Part shown: positions 11,796-21,689 of the stretch, piece by piece | Layout: every line of letters begins with the position of its first letter | Numbering within the stretch: position 1 is the first letter of the stretch | Assembly (NCBI GenBank): GCA_033032175.1 | Contig: CM065313.1 | Location: forward strand, 20,876,327-20,940,326 | DNA from: Saturnia japonica | Lineage: Eukaryota; Arthropoda; Insecta; Lepidoptera; Saturniidae | DNA: 64,000 nt | Reading direction: 5' to 3' | Position numbers and translations under genes: made by a program | The notes under the pieces: generated by a model | What the model saw: only the letters and a program-made list of their open reading frames with translations | Database searches by the model: none | Told to the model about the DNA's origin: nothing

Positions 11796-12200
11796 CTCTA
11801 CCAGTCGTCTAGGGGAGCAAGAGAAAAGTATATGCAAGGTGTGCATAATATTTAGTAAAAATAAGAAAAATCAAGCCAATATTCAATTGCTCCAAGTAAA
11901 ACCTACGTAGCGAATACTTGAAGGAAACCTGAGAGTTGGCTAGTTGGATGTTGATAGGAAGTGAATGCCACAGTCGTGCTGCTGTTACTGCAAAGGATTG
12001 GTCGCGGAAATTAGTATGATGACTTGGTATAATGAGAATTAAAGAATCAGATTGAGATAGCGTTTTTAAATAATCAATTTAAGAATGGACTGCATTTCCT
12101 GGTAACTAGCAACTGAGTTTGAAGGATTCGATGTGCCAATGCGTTTTTAAATCGCTCCGAGCTAAGCCAGAGCCGGATCTGTATGAATAAATCTGCAGTT
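11796..12200 (-). pseudogene. Non-LTR retrotransposon ORF2 C-terminal remnant
   Basis: Reading the minus strand from about 12042 to 11881 gives a peptide containing FAVTAARLWHSLP, which is a familiar ending of LINE reverse-transcriptase ORFs (A-R-L-W-x-S-L-P followed by a basic F-K-x-x-L-R segment). Upstream sequence to about 12200 gives recognisable but stop-ridden homology. It is a dead 5'-truncated fragment. The clade (R1, I or Jockey type) is not resolved. Confidence 0.65.
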
Positions 12201-12394
12201 ATGACTGTACATGTAATACTTTTCACAATTTCCCGATATGCATGCTATATAAAGGACACATGATCACGAATATGTTCTTAGAAAAAAACTTTGTCTGTTT
12301 GTATGTCCGGATTTAATTCAAAAATAGCTTGAACTATTCTTATGTAATTTTTCATACGTATTGTTCTTATATCACTGGTTAATCGATATTGAAA

Positions 12395-12534
12395 CGAAAT
12401 AATCGTTACAATAAAAGAGATAAGAAGTAAATACTGAAATAATTTAGAGTTAGCACTTTGATAAACACTAAAAAAAAATATCTATATTATTTCGGTATTT
12501 ACTTCTTATCTCTTTTATTGTAATAATTATTTCG
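12395..12534. repeat. Long hairpin, 49-bp arms
   Basis: Arms at 12395-12443 and 12486-12534 are inverted copies with 3 differences in 49, separated by a 42-bp spacer. In RNA, two of the three differences would be G-U type pairs. It could be a fold-back element or a source of double-stranded RNA. No protein is encoded. Confidence 0.8.
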
Positions 12535-12600
12535 TTACAATAGGCTATAAGAATTTTCAATAATACTTTTAGAAATAGAAAACAAAAACAAACAAGAATT

Positions 12601-12895
12601 TAAAGAAATCCGAACTGGTTTTGATGAGATTTTGTACACGGGAAGTATAAATTATTGTTTAATTGATGGACTAGAACGATCTTAAATATTACTTTTATAA
12701 ATCTCAAAAAATAATAAATTTATAGAATAAATTTTCCTCAAATCTGAGTCGTTTCTGATCTAGTTTTGTAGACGGGAAGCACACGTCATTCTATAATTGA
12801 TATATGTACAATAAGAATTGTCAACAATTCATTTAGGCGTAGTATAAAAATTCTAGTAAAAGATTTTGATGAAATAGTACACGGGAAGTATATTA
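12601..12895 (-). repeat. Degenerate tandem array inside a Helitron-like element
   Basis: The motif ACGGGAAG preceded by GTACAC or GTAGAC recurs near 12637, 12772 and 12881, each with similar flanks (TTTTGATGAGAT-like). This gives a loose period of 110-135 bp. Confidence 0.5.
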
Positions 12896-12983
12896 TGTCG
12901 TTTCTCAATTTATAGACTGTATGAATAGTCAATAATATGAGTAAGAATAAAATTACGGGATGTAAATAATTACTGCCAAACAA

Positions 12984-13013
12984 ACGCGTGCGGAGCCGCG
13001 GGCACACCGCTAG
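12984..13013 (+). mobile_element. Helitron-like 3' end
   Basis: A GC-rich block ends CTAG at 13010-13013 and is followed by T. It is the inverted counterpart of the block at 10076. Confidence 0.5.
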
Positions 13014-13020
13014 TCAGCTA

Positions 13021-13401
13021 TTTTTTTTATATTAGCACAGAAAATTAACAATATTGTCCCTGATGGTAAGCACAGTACAATCCTAACACAATGTTGACCA
13101 CCAAGTGATCGTAATACTGCGACGGTCACCGCTGACATGCCGCCCTGCACACATTTAACTGGATATGCACAAGCTGATTCCGAAACGCGACACTCACGAG
13201 CGAGTCACTATGGCGGACTTTTCACCACATGCACGCAGTCGGGCTGTACAGCCCTGCCACCCTCTACCGCCATTTCCTCGTTCGTTAATCAGCAGGGTGC
13301 ACCACATGCAGATGAGGTTAGCTTGGGCGTCTCAGTGCTGAAGAAGTCATTCGACACCCCTAACACCCCCAGTGAAATATCAAAAGTAACTAGGCGCTCT
13401 G
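13021..13401. other. Unassigned repeat-like sequence
   Basis: The block around CCTGATGGTAAGCA is of a kind common in lepidopteran repeats. The open frame across 13137-13502 runs into a LINE tail and is not a gene. Confidence 0.35.
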
Positions 13402-13500
13402 ATTTTTTTTTTTTTTTTAGATCTATCTATACTGTTAGCTTTAGAGACCTTGAAGCCGCTGCGGCTTTTACAGCTTCACCGAACTTGGACTCTGGTCTGT
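13402..13500 (-). mobile_element. Non-LTR element 3' tail fragment
   Basis: A T-run followed by ACTGTTAGCTTTAGAG and GCGGCTTTTACAGCTTCACC matches the tails at 17306-17435, 33249-33365 and, inverted, 26390-26495. The T-run is the poly(A) end of a minus-strand copy. Confidence 0.65.
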
Positions 13501-13622
13501 AAATTTTGCAGAAAGTAAACTTGCATACATTTAACCCTGATGAAGATATTGAGTAATGCTGTATTCCTCGACAAATATAGCATTTTAAGCACAACAGATA
13601 ATTGAACGAAATTTATTATCGA

Positions 13623-14174
13623 CTAGCTGTGCCCGTGGCTTCGCTCACGTGGACTACAGAATGCCCGCGCGAATCTTTCTCCTCCGCTCCCGGCTGTTTT
13701 AAAGACAATAATATTGATTGTGGGTGTTTCTTAGAAGATAGATATATACTTTTCTGGACTTTTTTGTATGTCTTTTTAATGCCTATAATTATGAGGTACA
13801 TTAAATTGCTATATCTCTTATGGTTTACTCAGCATAAGCCTAAGCATAATAATAATAATGCATAAGCATTTAAGTGCCCGAATTGATTCAACATGACAAG
13901 TTTTTTTTTATTTGTGCGAAACGCTAATTATTTTTCTAAAATAAAAGTAGCCTAAGTTAATCCATTATCAGCTATCTACCAGTGAAAGTCTCGTCAAATA
14001 TCGGTCCAACCGTTTCGGAAATTACCCGGAACAAACAGACAGACAGACAGACAAATATTTTAAAAATTGGCTTTTTGTTATAGGTATCGTATATAATTTC
14101 ATAGGCATTTAGCAAAAATCTGTTATTTTGACGTTACAAACAGGTACTTCAATTCTATTAATCGTATAGATAGA
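13623..14174 (-). mobile_element. Helitron-like element, family HA
   Basis: The copy is bounded by CTAG (13623-13626, preceded by A) and by GA followed by T at 14173-14175. Just inside CTAG is a GC-rich hairpin (GCCCGTGGCTTCGCTCACG). The body holds the block AAATCGGTCCAACCGTTTCGG and a CAGA microsatellite. It is shared with 37173-37663, 55819-56300 and 21690-22448. Confidence 0.6.
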
Positions 14175-14756
14175 TATATAATTATTAGACCGCATGGCAA
14201 CCAAGTCATCTGTAAGACTGGTAGTTCGCCTTCAGTAAAATTTCTATACGGACTCATTTGCGTTCATTCTAAGTAATGAGGCATTTAGTGCTATATCGTT
14301 GTACCTTTTTCCTAATGCATTGCTAGCCGCCACGTAAATTATACGTGTAGGAATAATGCACATGTTGATTTTAATTAAAAAAAACGTTAGTTTTTGCATA
14401 TAATAGGTGTATCCAATAATTTTTCGAATATTTTGTGTAAACTCGTATTTTCGTACATCTTTATACAGTGTAAGAAACCCACCATGTTGTTTGTTATCTT
14501 TGTATCAAAATAGCATGAACCCGTAAGCGTCTATTTGACTTCTTACTTTTATTTAGCAGTTTCTTTACATAAAGTAAGCAAGCACTACCTTATTGTTGTT
14601 CTTTATGCCTACACATATGATGTTCATAGCTAGTGATGTATTACTAAAAATGTACAGTGATAGACAAACCAAGCGGCGGCGACGCGTCCACGGTGCCGTC
14701 TACACAAACCCTAAAGCTTCTTCTATGACAAAATCTCTAACATAGCCATTTTTACC

Positions 14757-14960
14757 CTACTGAAAAAAGGAGGGTAACGTTTTAAACCGTATGTATGTAT
14801 GTATGTCTATTTCTTTCGCACGCTTTGTAGCCTAAACGGCTTATTTGATTTTAGCATACGAGGTGCCGTTAGATTCGTCTCAATTGTGGGAATGAAATAC
14901 GCTATAATCTATACAATAATTAAGTACGACGTCTGGAAAACAAAAAAAAGCAAACATAGA
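14757..14960 (+). repeat. Interspersed repeat, family M
   Basis: Shares GGAGGGTAACGTTTT, CGCTTTGTAG-CTAAACGGCTT and TCAATTGTGGGA-type blocks with the inverted copy at 34835-35025. It ends about 165 bp upstream of the second peptide gene's promoter. The short open frame across it is not a gene. Confidence 0.6.
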
Positions 14961-15123
14961 AAAAAAAAATTTTTTATTTATTCGTTATTTTTGTTTCTGT
15001 CAGGATTTTATTCTTTTTTAATAATTAAACTTGTTTTTATTTAAAAAATTCTAACATTATAAACACTTATATATCATTTTTTGCGATTTGTGGCTTGTAG
15101 CTTGTGGCGTACCGCAGCGTTAC

Positions 15124-15158
15124 TGATAACAGTGATAACCTTTGTATATAAATATAAA
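15124..15158 (+). promoter_or_regulatory. Core promoter of second cysteine-rich peptide gene
   Basis: TATAAA lies at 15153-15158, 78 bp before the ATG. Two TGATAA sites (15124-15129, 15133-15138) lie upstream and an inverted copy (TTATCA) is just downstream near 15165. The TATA flanks and the leader match those of the first gene. Confidence 0.7.
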
Positions 15159-15230
15159 ACGCTGTTATCATTTCATATATCATGAGTACAACATCCATAA
15201 CGTGATACAAACAAGTCAGAGACAATCACA

Positions 15231-15515
15231 ATGTCGAAAATCATAGTTCTGGTTTTATTAATTACCGTCGCTTTGGTGTTCACAAACGGTGAGAACAAGA
15301 AGTGGTACGTTTGTAGAGGTTACTGGAGTTGCAATTCGTGCTGCTCATACTTGGGCAGCGGTTGTAGGAATCCCAAATCGACGCCGAGTTCCGAACACTA
15401 CTTGCAGCTGTGCTTCTGCGCATGTCCCGATTGGGTCACTCCGAATGTGAGAGAATCGGTCAAAGAATTAGGATTCGAAGAGATTGAACAGATCGTTCAT
15501 ACTTCAAGGTATTAG
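15231..15515 (+). CDS. Secreted eight-cysteine peptide, paralogue 2
   Basis: Single-exon gene for a 94-residue peptide. Residues 1-20 form the signal peptide (MSKII start, likely cleavage after T-N-G). The mature part begins ENKK, as in paralogue 1, and has cysteines at 28, 34, 37, 38, 45, 61, 63 and 65: C-x5-C-x2-CC-x6-C-x15-C-x-C-x-C. Identical short stretches are LGSGC between cysteines 4 and 5 and C-P-D-x-V-T-P after the last cysteine. It differs in the loop between cysteines 5 and 6 and in a longer acidic tail of 29 residues after the last cysteine, compared with 17. Aromatic residues near the start (W25, Y26, Y31, W32) are prominent. The function is unknown. It is likely secreted with four disulfides. 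Codons are less GC-rich than in paralogue 1. The two genes lie about 12.8 kb apart, of which 7.3 kb is inserted BEL element. Confidence 0.88.
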   Translation: MSKIIVLVLLITVALVFTNGENKKWYVCRGYWSCNSCCSYLGSGCRNPKSTPSSEHYLQLCFCACPDWVTPNVRESVKELGFEEIEQIVHTSRY

Positions 15516-15590
15516 TGTGTATTCTAAACGTGAGTTAAGTAAACCTCCATCGAGTATAACTATAAAACATGAATTTATATGTAATGAATT

Positions 15591-15596
15591 AATACA
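15591..15596 (+). terminator. Possible weak polyadenylation signal
   Basis: AATACA is a rare variant 76 bp after the stop. No AATAAA or ATTAAA was seen close by, so this is tentative. Confidence 0.25.
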
Positions 15597-15639
15597 CATT
15601 TATTTGTAAAACATTTAGTGTTTTTTTTTTTATTTATCT

Positions 15640-16554
15640 AATGTATTCCACAGTATTTATTCGCAACATTTTAGAATTTGTTTATAGCTATTATGTTAGA
15701 GGGAAGGCAACGGCCAAAACAAAATTGGTATATACATCAACCCAAGCCTACGACTATTTTGTTCGAAGCCAAGTATCTTGAACTATAACATCCATTACCT
15801 AACTCAGAATGCAGTGTCATTGATTATGACGGGTTTTTACCATGTGTGTCGTGATTGGAAGCCTATAATTCTTTTTTTTTCAAAAAATTCCAATTTACCA
15901 TGTCATTCAGAACATGTCCCATTGCTGGGCGTAGATTTCACTTCCGAAGAGCATATAACAACACACCCACCACAACAGTCTATGACGCATTGCAATTTCA
16001 AACGTTAGTTAATCTACAATTTTATATTTTGTCAGGACACTTTAGTACTGCGAGAACATATCCCGAGTGTTCAGATTTCCTCGTGATGTTTTTGGTATAA
16101 AATTGGAATAAATTAAATTGAAATTGGTTGGCTATGCGACAGTGATGTTCGAACAATTCAAGAGTAAGCACAATTTCTAAAATCAGCTTTGTTCTTGACT
16201 GTTGCATCGCTTTGACAAGGAGTGCGGCGCGCGGCGCACGTGAGAAATCCAAAAACTTTCATAAAGGTTATTATGGGTACCACAACTGCTTTTGGAAGCT
16301 CCCTGCAATAATACTGAGCTCTCGGTGAAGGAAAACAGCTATCTTCAAACAGTTTTAAACCGACTATACTTATTAACTTTTAATATTAATGAAATCAACC
16401 TGTCAGGTAAATTCAACAGCAAAGTTTCTTTCTAACAAATATCATCATGTTCCTTTCCCAGCGTCAAGTCCGCGTTTTCTTATATAAAAATAGCATGACG
16501 TGAAAATTAATTCTTAAGGTACTGTGACTCATTAAGGGAAGTAAAAATTTTGTA
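15640..16554. other. Intergenic sequence without recognisable genes
   Basis: AT-rich. The open frames here overlap each other and show no protein-like composition. Nothing else was recognised. Confidence 0.45.
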
Positions 16555-16877
16555 CCCTTTTTAAGCGTAATGCGTGCACGGAAGACTCTGAGTTTTGGCA
16601 TTGTTAAAGTTTATATGTAGAAGGAGTGCAGAAAGCTAAAATGTATATATAATATTTGTTAGTAATATATTAATTTAAATAAATTAATACTGCGTATCCT
16701 TAAACAACCAGTACCATTGAACTTCGATCCCCCAAAATATTGACATTGTCACTCAATGAAAAGAGACAGCAAGTGATATAATATTCATTGTTTAGGTTCA
16801 TACTGCAAATATCAAACAGAAAATAGTCTATGAATAGAAAGTCGCTGGTCGAATTTCGATCATTGGGCAACCGCTAG
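16555..16877 (+). mobile_element. Helitron-like element, family HB, uninterrupted copy
   Basis: Ends CTAG at 16874-16877 before T. It aligns with the copies at 220-850, 19438-19800 and 36802-37061. The uninterrupted site near 16785 (ATTCATTGTTTAGG) shows where the nested element sits in the first copy. Confidence 0.6.
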
Positions 16878-17034
16878 TATGTATAGAATTATAGGCCTTT
16901 GAGAATTATTGCATTAGAATTTTGCTATTTTAATTGAATTAAAATGAAGTTTATTTGTATAGGTATCCCAAAATTATGTTTAAACAATTTAAAAAAAATT
17001 AGTCAGTAGATCATAATTTACATTTATCATTGAT

Positions 17035-17300
17035 GGGCCAACTTTATCATGCTTTCAGTGAAGGAAAACATCGTGATGAAACCACAACATGGCTTTATGT
17101 AACACCCGCCTGGCTAGCTACTAGTACAAGTTGAAAATCTATCGCCAAACACCAATAGACGTGATCCGGCAGATGCACTTGAGAACCAGTCTCCACTAGA
17201 CTTAGCGCGCCATCTTGGGCCACATCGTGACTTAAGATCACGTGAGTATGTGGCTAAAGCGCTAAATCTATAATGATAAAAAAATACATTTTTTGAGTTA
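17035..17300 (+). repeat. Interspersed repeat, family Q, copy 1
   Basis: Contains the blocks GAAAATCTATCGCCAA, TGAGAACCAGT, CTTAGCGCG and CTTAAGATCACGTGAG. These recur at 20025-20200, 43240-43460 and 46028-46180. The class is unknown. Confidence 0.6.
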
Positions 17301-17305
17301 TATTA

Positions 17306-17435
17306 ATTTGTTTTTTTTTTTCTGACTAACTATACTGTTAGTTTTATGGGTCCTGGAGTCTCTGACTGCTTTTACAGCTTCATCGTGACTTGGGGACGAG
17401 CGCTTAAAGCACTCAGCCGCGATTTTATTATGCCA
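17306..17435 (-). mobile_element. Non-LTR element 3' tail fragment
   Basis: T-run, then ACTATACTGTTAG, GCTTTTACAGCTTCAT, and GCGCTTAAAGCACTCAGCC. Same tail family as 13402 and 33249. Confidence 0.65.
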
Positions 17436-18071
17436 AAGAAGTATAACTTATAACATGCATGCATAATAAGTAGGTACATTTTTTTTAAATATATCTATAT
17501 TATTTTAAGTTAACTATGCCGCGACGCAACAGTCCATTGAGGAACTAAGACTAAAACAAGAAACAAAATGCATTAGCGTCTACACGTATACGGATAACAA
17601 ATGAATTGTTAATCGCTCGTTTCCCGAGCGCGGCAGGTGCCGGCACGAGAATAGAACCCACTACTGTCGCCAGATAAATGTCCTGCTCGTTTTTCTTTTC
17701 GACGAAATAGTAACAAATGTACAAAGAACAGTTTGCAACGATGCAGATGGTAAGTAAACTATTTAAGCAATAGATAATTAATCCACAGTTGTTGTTCTTA
17801 TACAAGTCCAAATACAATGGCGAAGGAGTGTCGTGCTACGCCTGACCCATTTCTCACCTAGTGTGTGGTGCTTGGCATTCAGTTAAACACAAGTAATCTA
17901 ACCTTCCAGTCTCTCTATATCTTTATAATAGTTTTTTTTAAGAAACACCTTGAAAGTTTGGTTTATTATTTATACTAGTAGGAATTATAAAGCTGAAGAG
18001 ATTTTATTTTTATTTGTTTCGATTTAGATTTTGTTTATTTGTTTCATTGCATTTCTCTCTGTATCTAGGGG
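17436..18071. other. Intergenic sequence without recognisable genes
   Basis: An 88-codon open frame on the minus strand (17551-17817) has no recognisable motif, and I do not call it a gene. Confidence 0.4.
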
Positions 18072-18624
18072 AAAAGGGGGTAATGGGAGTCACTTAATTA
18101 AACAAGAATCAATAAATATCTGAAGTTAATTATTTGAGGTTTATTACAAAACGCATTTTTATTACTTTATCTAAACATTTATGAATCAGAAGCAGTTTTA
18201 TTGAATTTTGGAATTATACTTTGATCATAATTACCCTAAAAAAAACAACTTTGACCACCATCGCCCCGATAGTCATCATATCAGACAATGAGAGTCAACA
18301 CATCTACAGCACTTGTCGCACACATAGCCTTCTGCTGAACCCATTGGAAGCGTTCGGCGCTGTGTCCACCATCTTGCACGAAGTGAACTGGCACGAAACC
18401 ATGAGTTATTTTTGCGACCAAACTCATCGCAAATCAAGGACTCATTTACAGCATCTTTTGCATCGTCATTTTCATCATCATGACAAAAATATCAGAAATT
18501 TGTTTATGACTTAGGTGAAGTGCTTATCTTGAAAAACATGACCCTTGACTTCGCCTACAGAATTTTTTCTTTGCTACTTTCTTTTTTTGTTCAGTGGAAG
18601 TCAACTGACTCCCGTCACCCCACC
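18072..18624 (-). mobile_element. DNA transposon remnant with terminal inverted repeats and zinc-finger tail
   Basis: GGGGTAATGGGAGTCACTT on the left and its imperfect reverse complement near 18601-18624 look like terminal inverted repeats. On the minus strand, 18480-18276 is open: an acidic run, then I-C-D-E-F-G, W-F-R and E-G-Y-V-C-D-K-C. This resembles the C-terminal zinc-binding tail of Tigger/pogo (DDE_1) transposases. Some expected cysteines are missing, so it is decayed. The superfamily assignment is tentative. Confidence 0.4.
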
Positions 18625-19064
18625 CAAAATTGATAAATGATAATGTACTAAAAATAATCAAAATAAATAAATCTACAATATTTCACTAAAAATATCTTAC
18701 AACAAGGTTGGTTAGTAATTTACAAAAATGAATAAAAAGTCATATTTATTTGAAAGTACAAGAAAAATTACAATGAAACCACGGCAAACAACAATACATC
18801 CTTTTCGTCCAAACGTCACGTGCTAATTTAACTGGTGATCAGGCGAGAGCTAGTTGTAGTATCTCCGAACATTCTGTTCGATATTCATTTTTCAACGTCT
18901 TTTAGTTTTCATATTATTATATTGACTACCATTACCACTTTCTACTCCACTAATCTGATTTGAAAAAAAAAAACCTGTAATCTATAATGTATAAACGTTA
19001 AATGGAAAGCTGTAGACAAATATGGGAAGCGAGAATAACGATACACGTGTGCGTTAGCAGTGGT
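18625..19064. other. AT-rich sequence, nothing recognised
   Basis: No open frames, repeats or terminal motifs were seen. Confidence 0.4.
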
Positions 19065-19437
19065 TAAAAATCAAAATCAAAATATGTTTCATTCAACTGG
19101 CCCTAAGAAGGCACTTATGAACGCCAAAATACTATCACCGGTTCGGAAAACTTCCCAGCCATCGAGAAGTACCGACAAGAAACTCGATCGGGTTTACCAA
19201 GATCTTATTTTCTTTTTGTTTAATTAACTTTTATAGTATTAAATTATATACAGTTATTATCATTTTCAGTAGATGTAGAGAGAGGGAATCATATCCAGAC
19301 ATCACCATCATTCACGTAATCAGCTACCCTATAATAATACACATTTGACAATAAAACTTGCTTAACATGATTCTTGAACTTATTATCCGGCAAATCGGAG
19401 AGTTACATAGTTGAATAAATTTGTGGTATTAATAAAA
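19065..19437 (-). mobile_element. Non-LTR element 3' region, family L, copy 1
   Basis: Blocks CCTAAGAAGGCA, AGAGAGGGAATC and ACCCTATAATAA match 27595-27890, 39590-39960 and part of 21530-21665. At 27615-27866 the same family still encodes an ORF2-like C-terminus on the minus strand, so this copy is read as minus and decayed. Confidence 0.6.
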
Positions 19438-19800
19438 CCGGCGATCGCCCTAAGCTCGAAATTTGACCAGCGACTTTTCGATCATAGACATTATTTTTTG
19501 TTTGACATTTACAGTATTCGTAGTTAATGAGTACTATCTACATTAATTGCTGTCACTTTTCGTTGAGTGACAATGTCAATATTTTGGCGGGTCCAATTTC
19601 AATGGCACTGGTCGGTTTACGATTCGCAGTATTAATTCATTTACTTTATATTAAAGTAACATATATTATAGATAAATTTTAGCTTTCTGCACCCCTTCTC
19701 CATATAAACTTTAACCATGCTGCACTGCATCTCAGAGTCTTCCGTGCACGCAATACGCTTAAAATGGTACCGAAAGCTTTTGCTTCACGTATTAATATTA
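19438..19800 (-). mobile_element. Helitron-like element, family HB, minus copy
   Basis: The terminus on the minus strand reads CCGG before T, a changed CTAG. The body aligns inverted with 16555-16877. Confidence 0.55.
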
Positions 19801-19804
19801 AATA

Positions 19805-19965
19805 TTAGGTCGACCGAGCTTTGCTCGGTATCTTAAAAAAAATACGCCTATCTAAGTAAACTTGGAATGCCCAACATTATCAAAATACAAAATTTCATCC
19901 AAATCGTTGGAGCCGTTTCCGAGAAACCATTTACATATATTACATTATTAATTACAAGACTTGCT
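19805..19965 (-). mobile_element. Helitron-like element, family HC
   Basis: Begins TTAG after A (CTAA then T on the minus strand), followed by a perfect 7-bp stem hairpin ACCGAGC-TTT-GCTCGGT. The body (AACTTGGAATGCCCAACATTA, TTTCATCCAAATCGTT) matches the sequence on both sides of the Gypsy element, at 59289-59311 and 63760-63890. Confidence 0.55.
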
Positions 19966-20024
19966 CACTTAAAATAATAAGATATGCTGGTAAGGTAGGC
20001 ACTTTCCTATGCCCGTCTAGTTAA

Positions 20025-20200
20025 CTAACAGCCTTAAGTTGTAAAACTATTGCCTAGCACCTATGGGCGTGTTCTGGCAGCTGCACTTGAGAACCAGTTT
20101 GTCCTCTAGGCTTAGCGTGTCACTATCTTGGGCCATATCACCACTTAACGGGTGAGATTCTAGCCATAACACTAAATCTATAAAGAATTTAAAAAATATT
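20025..20200 (+). repeat. Interspersed repeat, family Q, copy 2
   Basis: Shares GAGAACCAGTTTG, CTAGGCTTAGCG and TCTTGGGCCATATC with the other Q copies. Confidence 0.55.
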
Positions 20201-20468
20201 AGGGTTGAAACCCCGCACAACGCATAGCTAGGAATATACAGAGCAGTGAGATTAAAATATTTCTTATTCTTGCCAAAATATGTTAACAGTTGATATTTCA
20301 CGTGAATTACCATTGGCTCGGAGTAGAATAGTGTCGTACACGTGTGCGAGCATATTGATTCGAAATTATAAGCAAATAGAGTTTCTGGCGCTCGGCCAGG
20401 CTCTGTGCGCTCGCTCTGCTTACTGTGACCATCATTCTATGATCGGCATTTTTGAATTTCTTTTTTAA

Positions 20469-21495
20469 TACATTATTTCACTCATTGCTATTTAATTTTA
20501 AACTAAGCTTCTATTAATAATACATTAAAAGACATATAACATACAAACACACAACAGTTATTTATATCCGAGGATCGCACAATGACCATTTGCTTATACT
20601 TCGTTGTAATCTTTGTAGTGATTTAATTCGTATCTTCCAATAGGCTAGTAAATGCCTGCGACGTCATTCACGTTAATTAAAATTGAAATTTTGATGAGAA
20701 TAAAATAATATTCTATAGAACCCAAGCATAATGTTGCTTCCTATGTGAGGTCGAAATTTTAGAATCGGATTAGAATTTTCGGAGAACAGTGTTCATCGAG
20801 ATTCCTATATACATACAAACTTTACTTCCTTGTAACATTAGTATAGATAATTATAATAATAGGCACAAACTAAAAATATTATGTACGTCTCGTATCAAGT
20901 ACATAAGCCATAATTTAAATTCGCTTGACGTTTACGATATTTAAGTAAAGTAGAATTTTGTAATTTAATTTAATTTGAATTTATAAAAGATAAAATTGAA
21001 AGTTTTCCGTCATACCTACTTTAACGCTTTTGATTTTATTATACAGCTTATATTTTGTAATATCCAATAATAGTTACAAATAGAAAAAAATATAATCAAC
21101 TGAATGACACTGTGTGCAATACTTAAAAAAACTTATAAAATTAAAAAATCAATGCTAATTATGTGAAAAGAGCTATTTATTTCATGTAGGCGTTAGTTTA
21201 TTATATTCAGAAAGAGAAAAGTGTGAAGTACAAAGTATTCATTGTATTTATTTTAACTGTAGTATTCAGCCAATTATATAAATTCGTGAAATATATTAAT
21301 TACCAGTTAGTAACTGACTATTGTGCCTATTTGTGGAGAAAGGATTATATACACGGTATAAAACTTGCCTCAGAAAGTCGCGTTTCAGAATAAACTAATG
21401 TATTTAATAAGCAGTTTAATTATCTGGTGGAACCAGTATGAAGGCGATAACTTTGTATTCTAAATATTCTATTCTTAATATTATTATATTATAAG
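20469..21495. other. AT-rich intergenic sequence
   Basis: Only a short Helitron-like tail (ACATTAGTATAGAT near 20835) was noticed. No gene can be supported. Confidence 0.4.
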
Positions 21496-21529
21496 TTGAA
21501 ATGTAATTCCACAAAAATCATGTATACAA

Positions 21530-21665
21530 CAATTCAAATCACAAATATTTTATTCAATTTAGGCCTTAAGAAGGCTATAGCGAACGTCAAAACATTACTA
21601 CCTGTTCGAAAAATATTCCATTCATCAAGAAGAGCCGAAAAAAGCTCGATTGGGTTTTTTTTTGT
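21530..21665 (-). mobile_element. Non-LTR element fragment, family L
   Basis: Blocks TTAGGCCTTAAGAAGGC and GTTCGAAAAATATTCCATTCATC match 19090-19200 and 39630-39710. Confidence 0.5.
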
Positions 21666-21689
21666 AAATTCACATAATGATCCACTCTA

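Noticed and set aside
14040..14056. CAGA tandem repeat as a possible CRISPR or satellite
   Set aside because: A four-base microsatellite inside a Helitron-like element, with no spacers.
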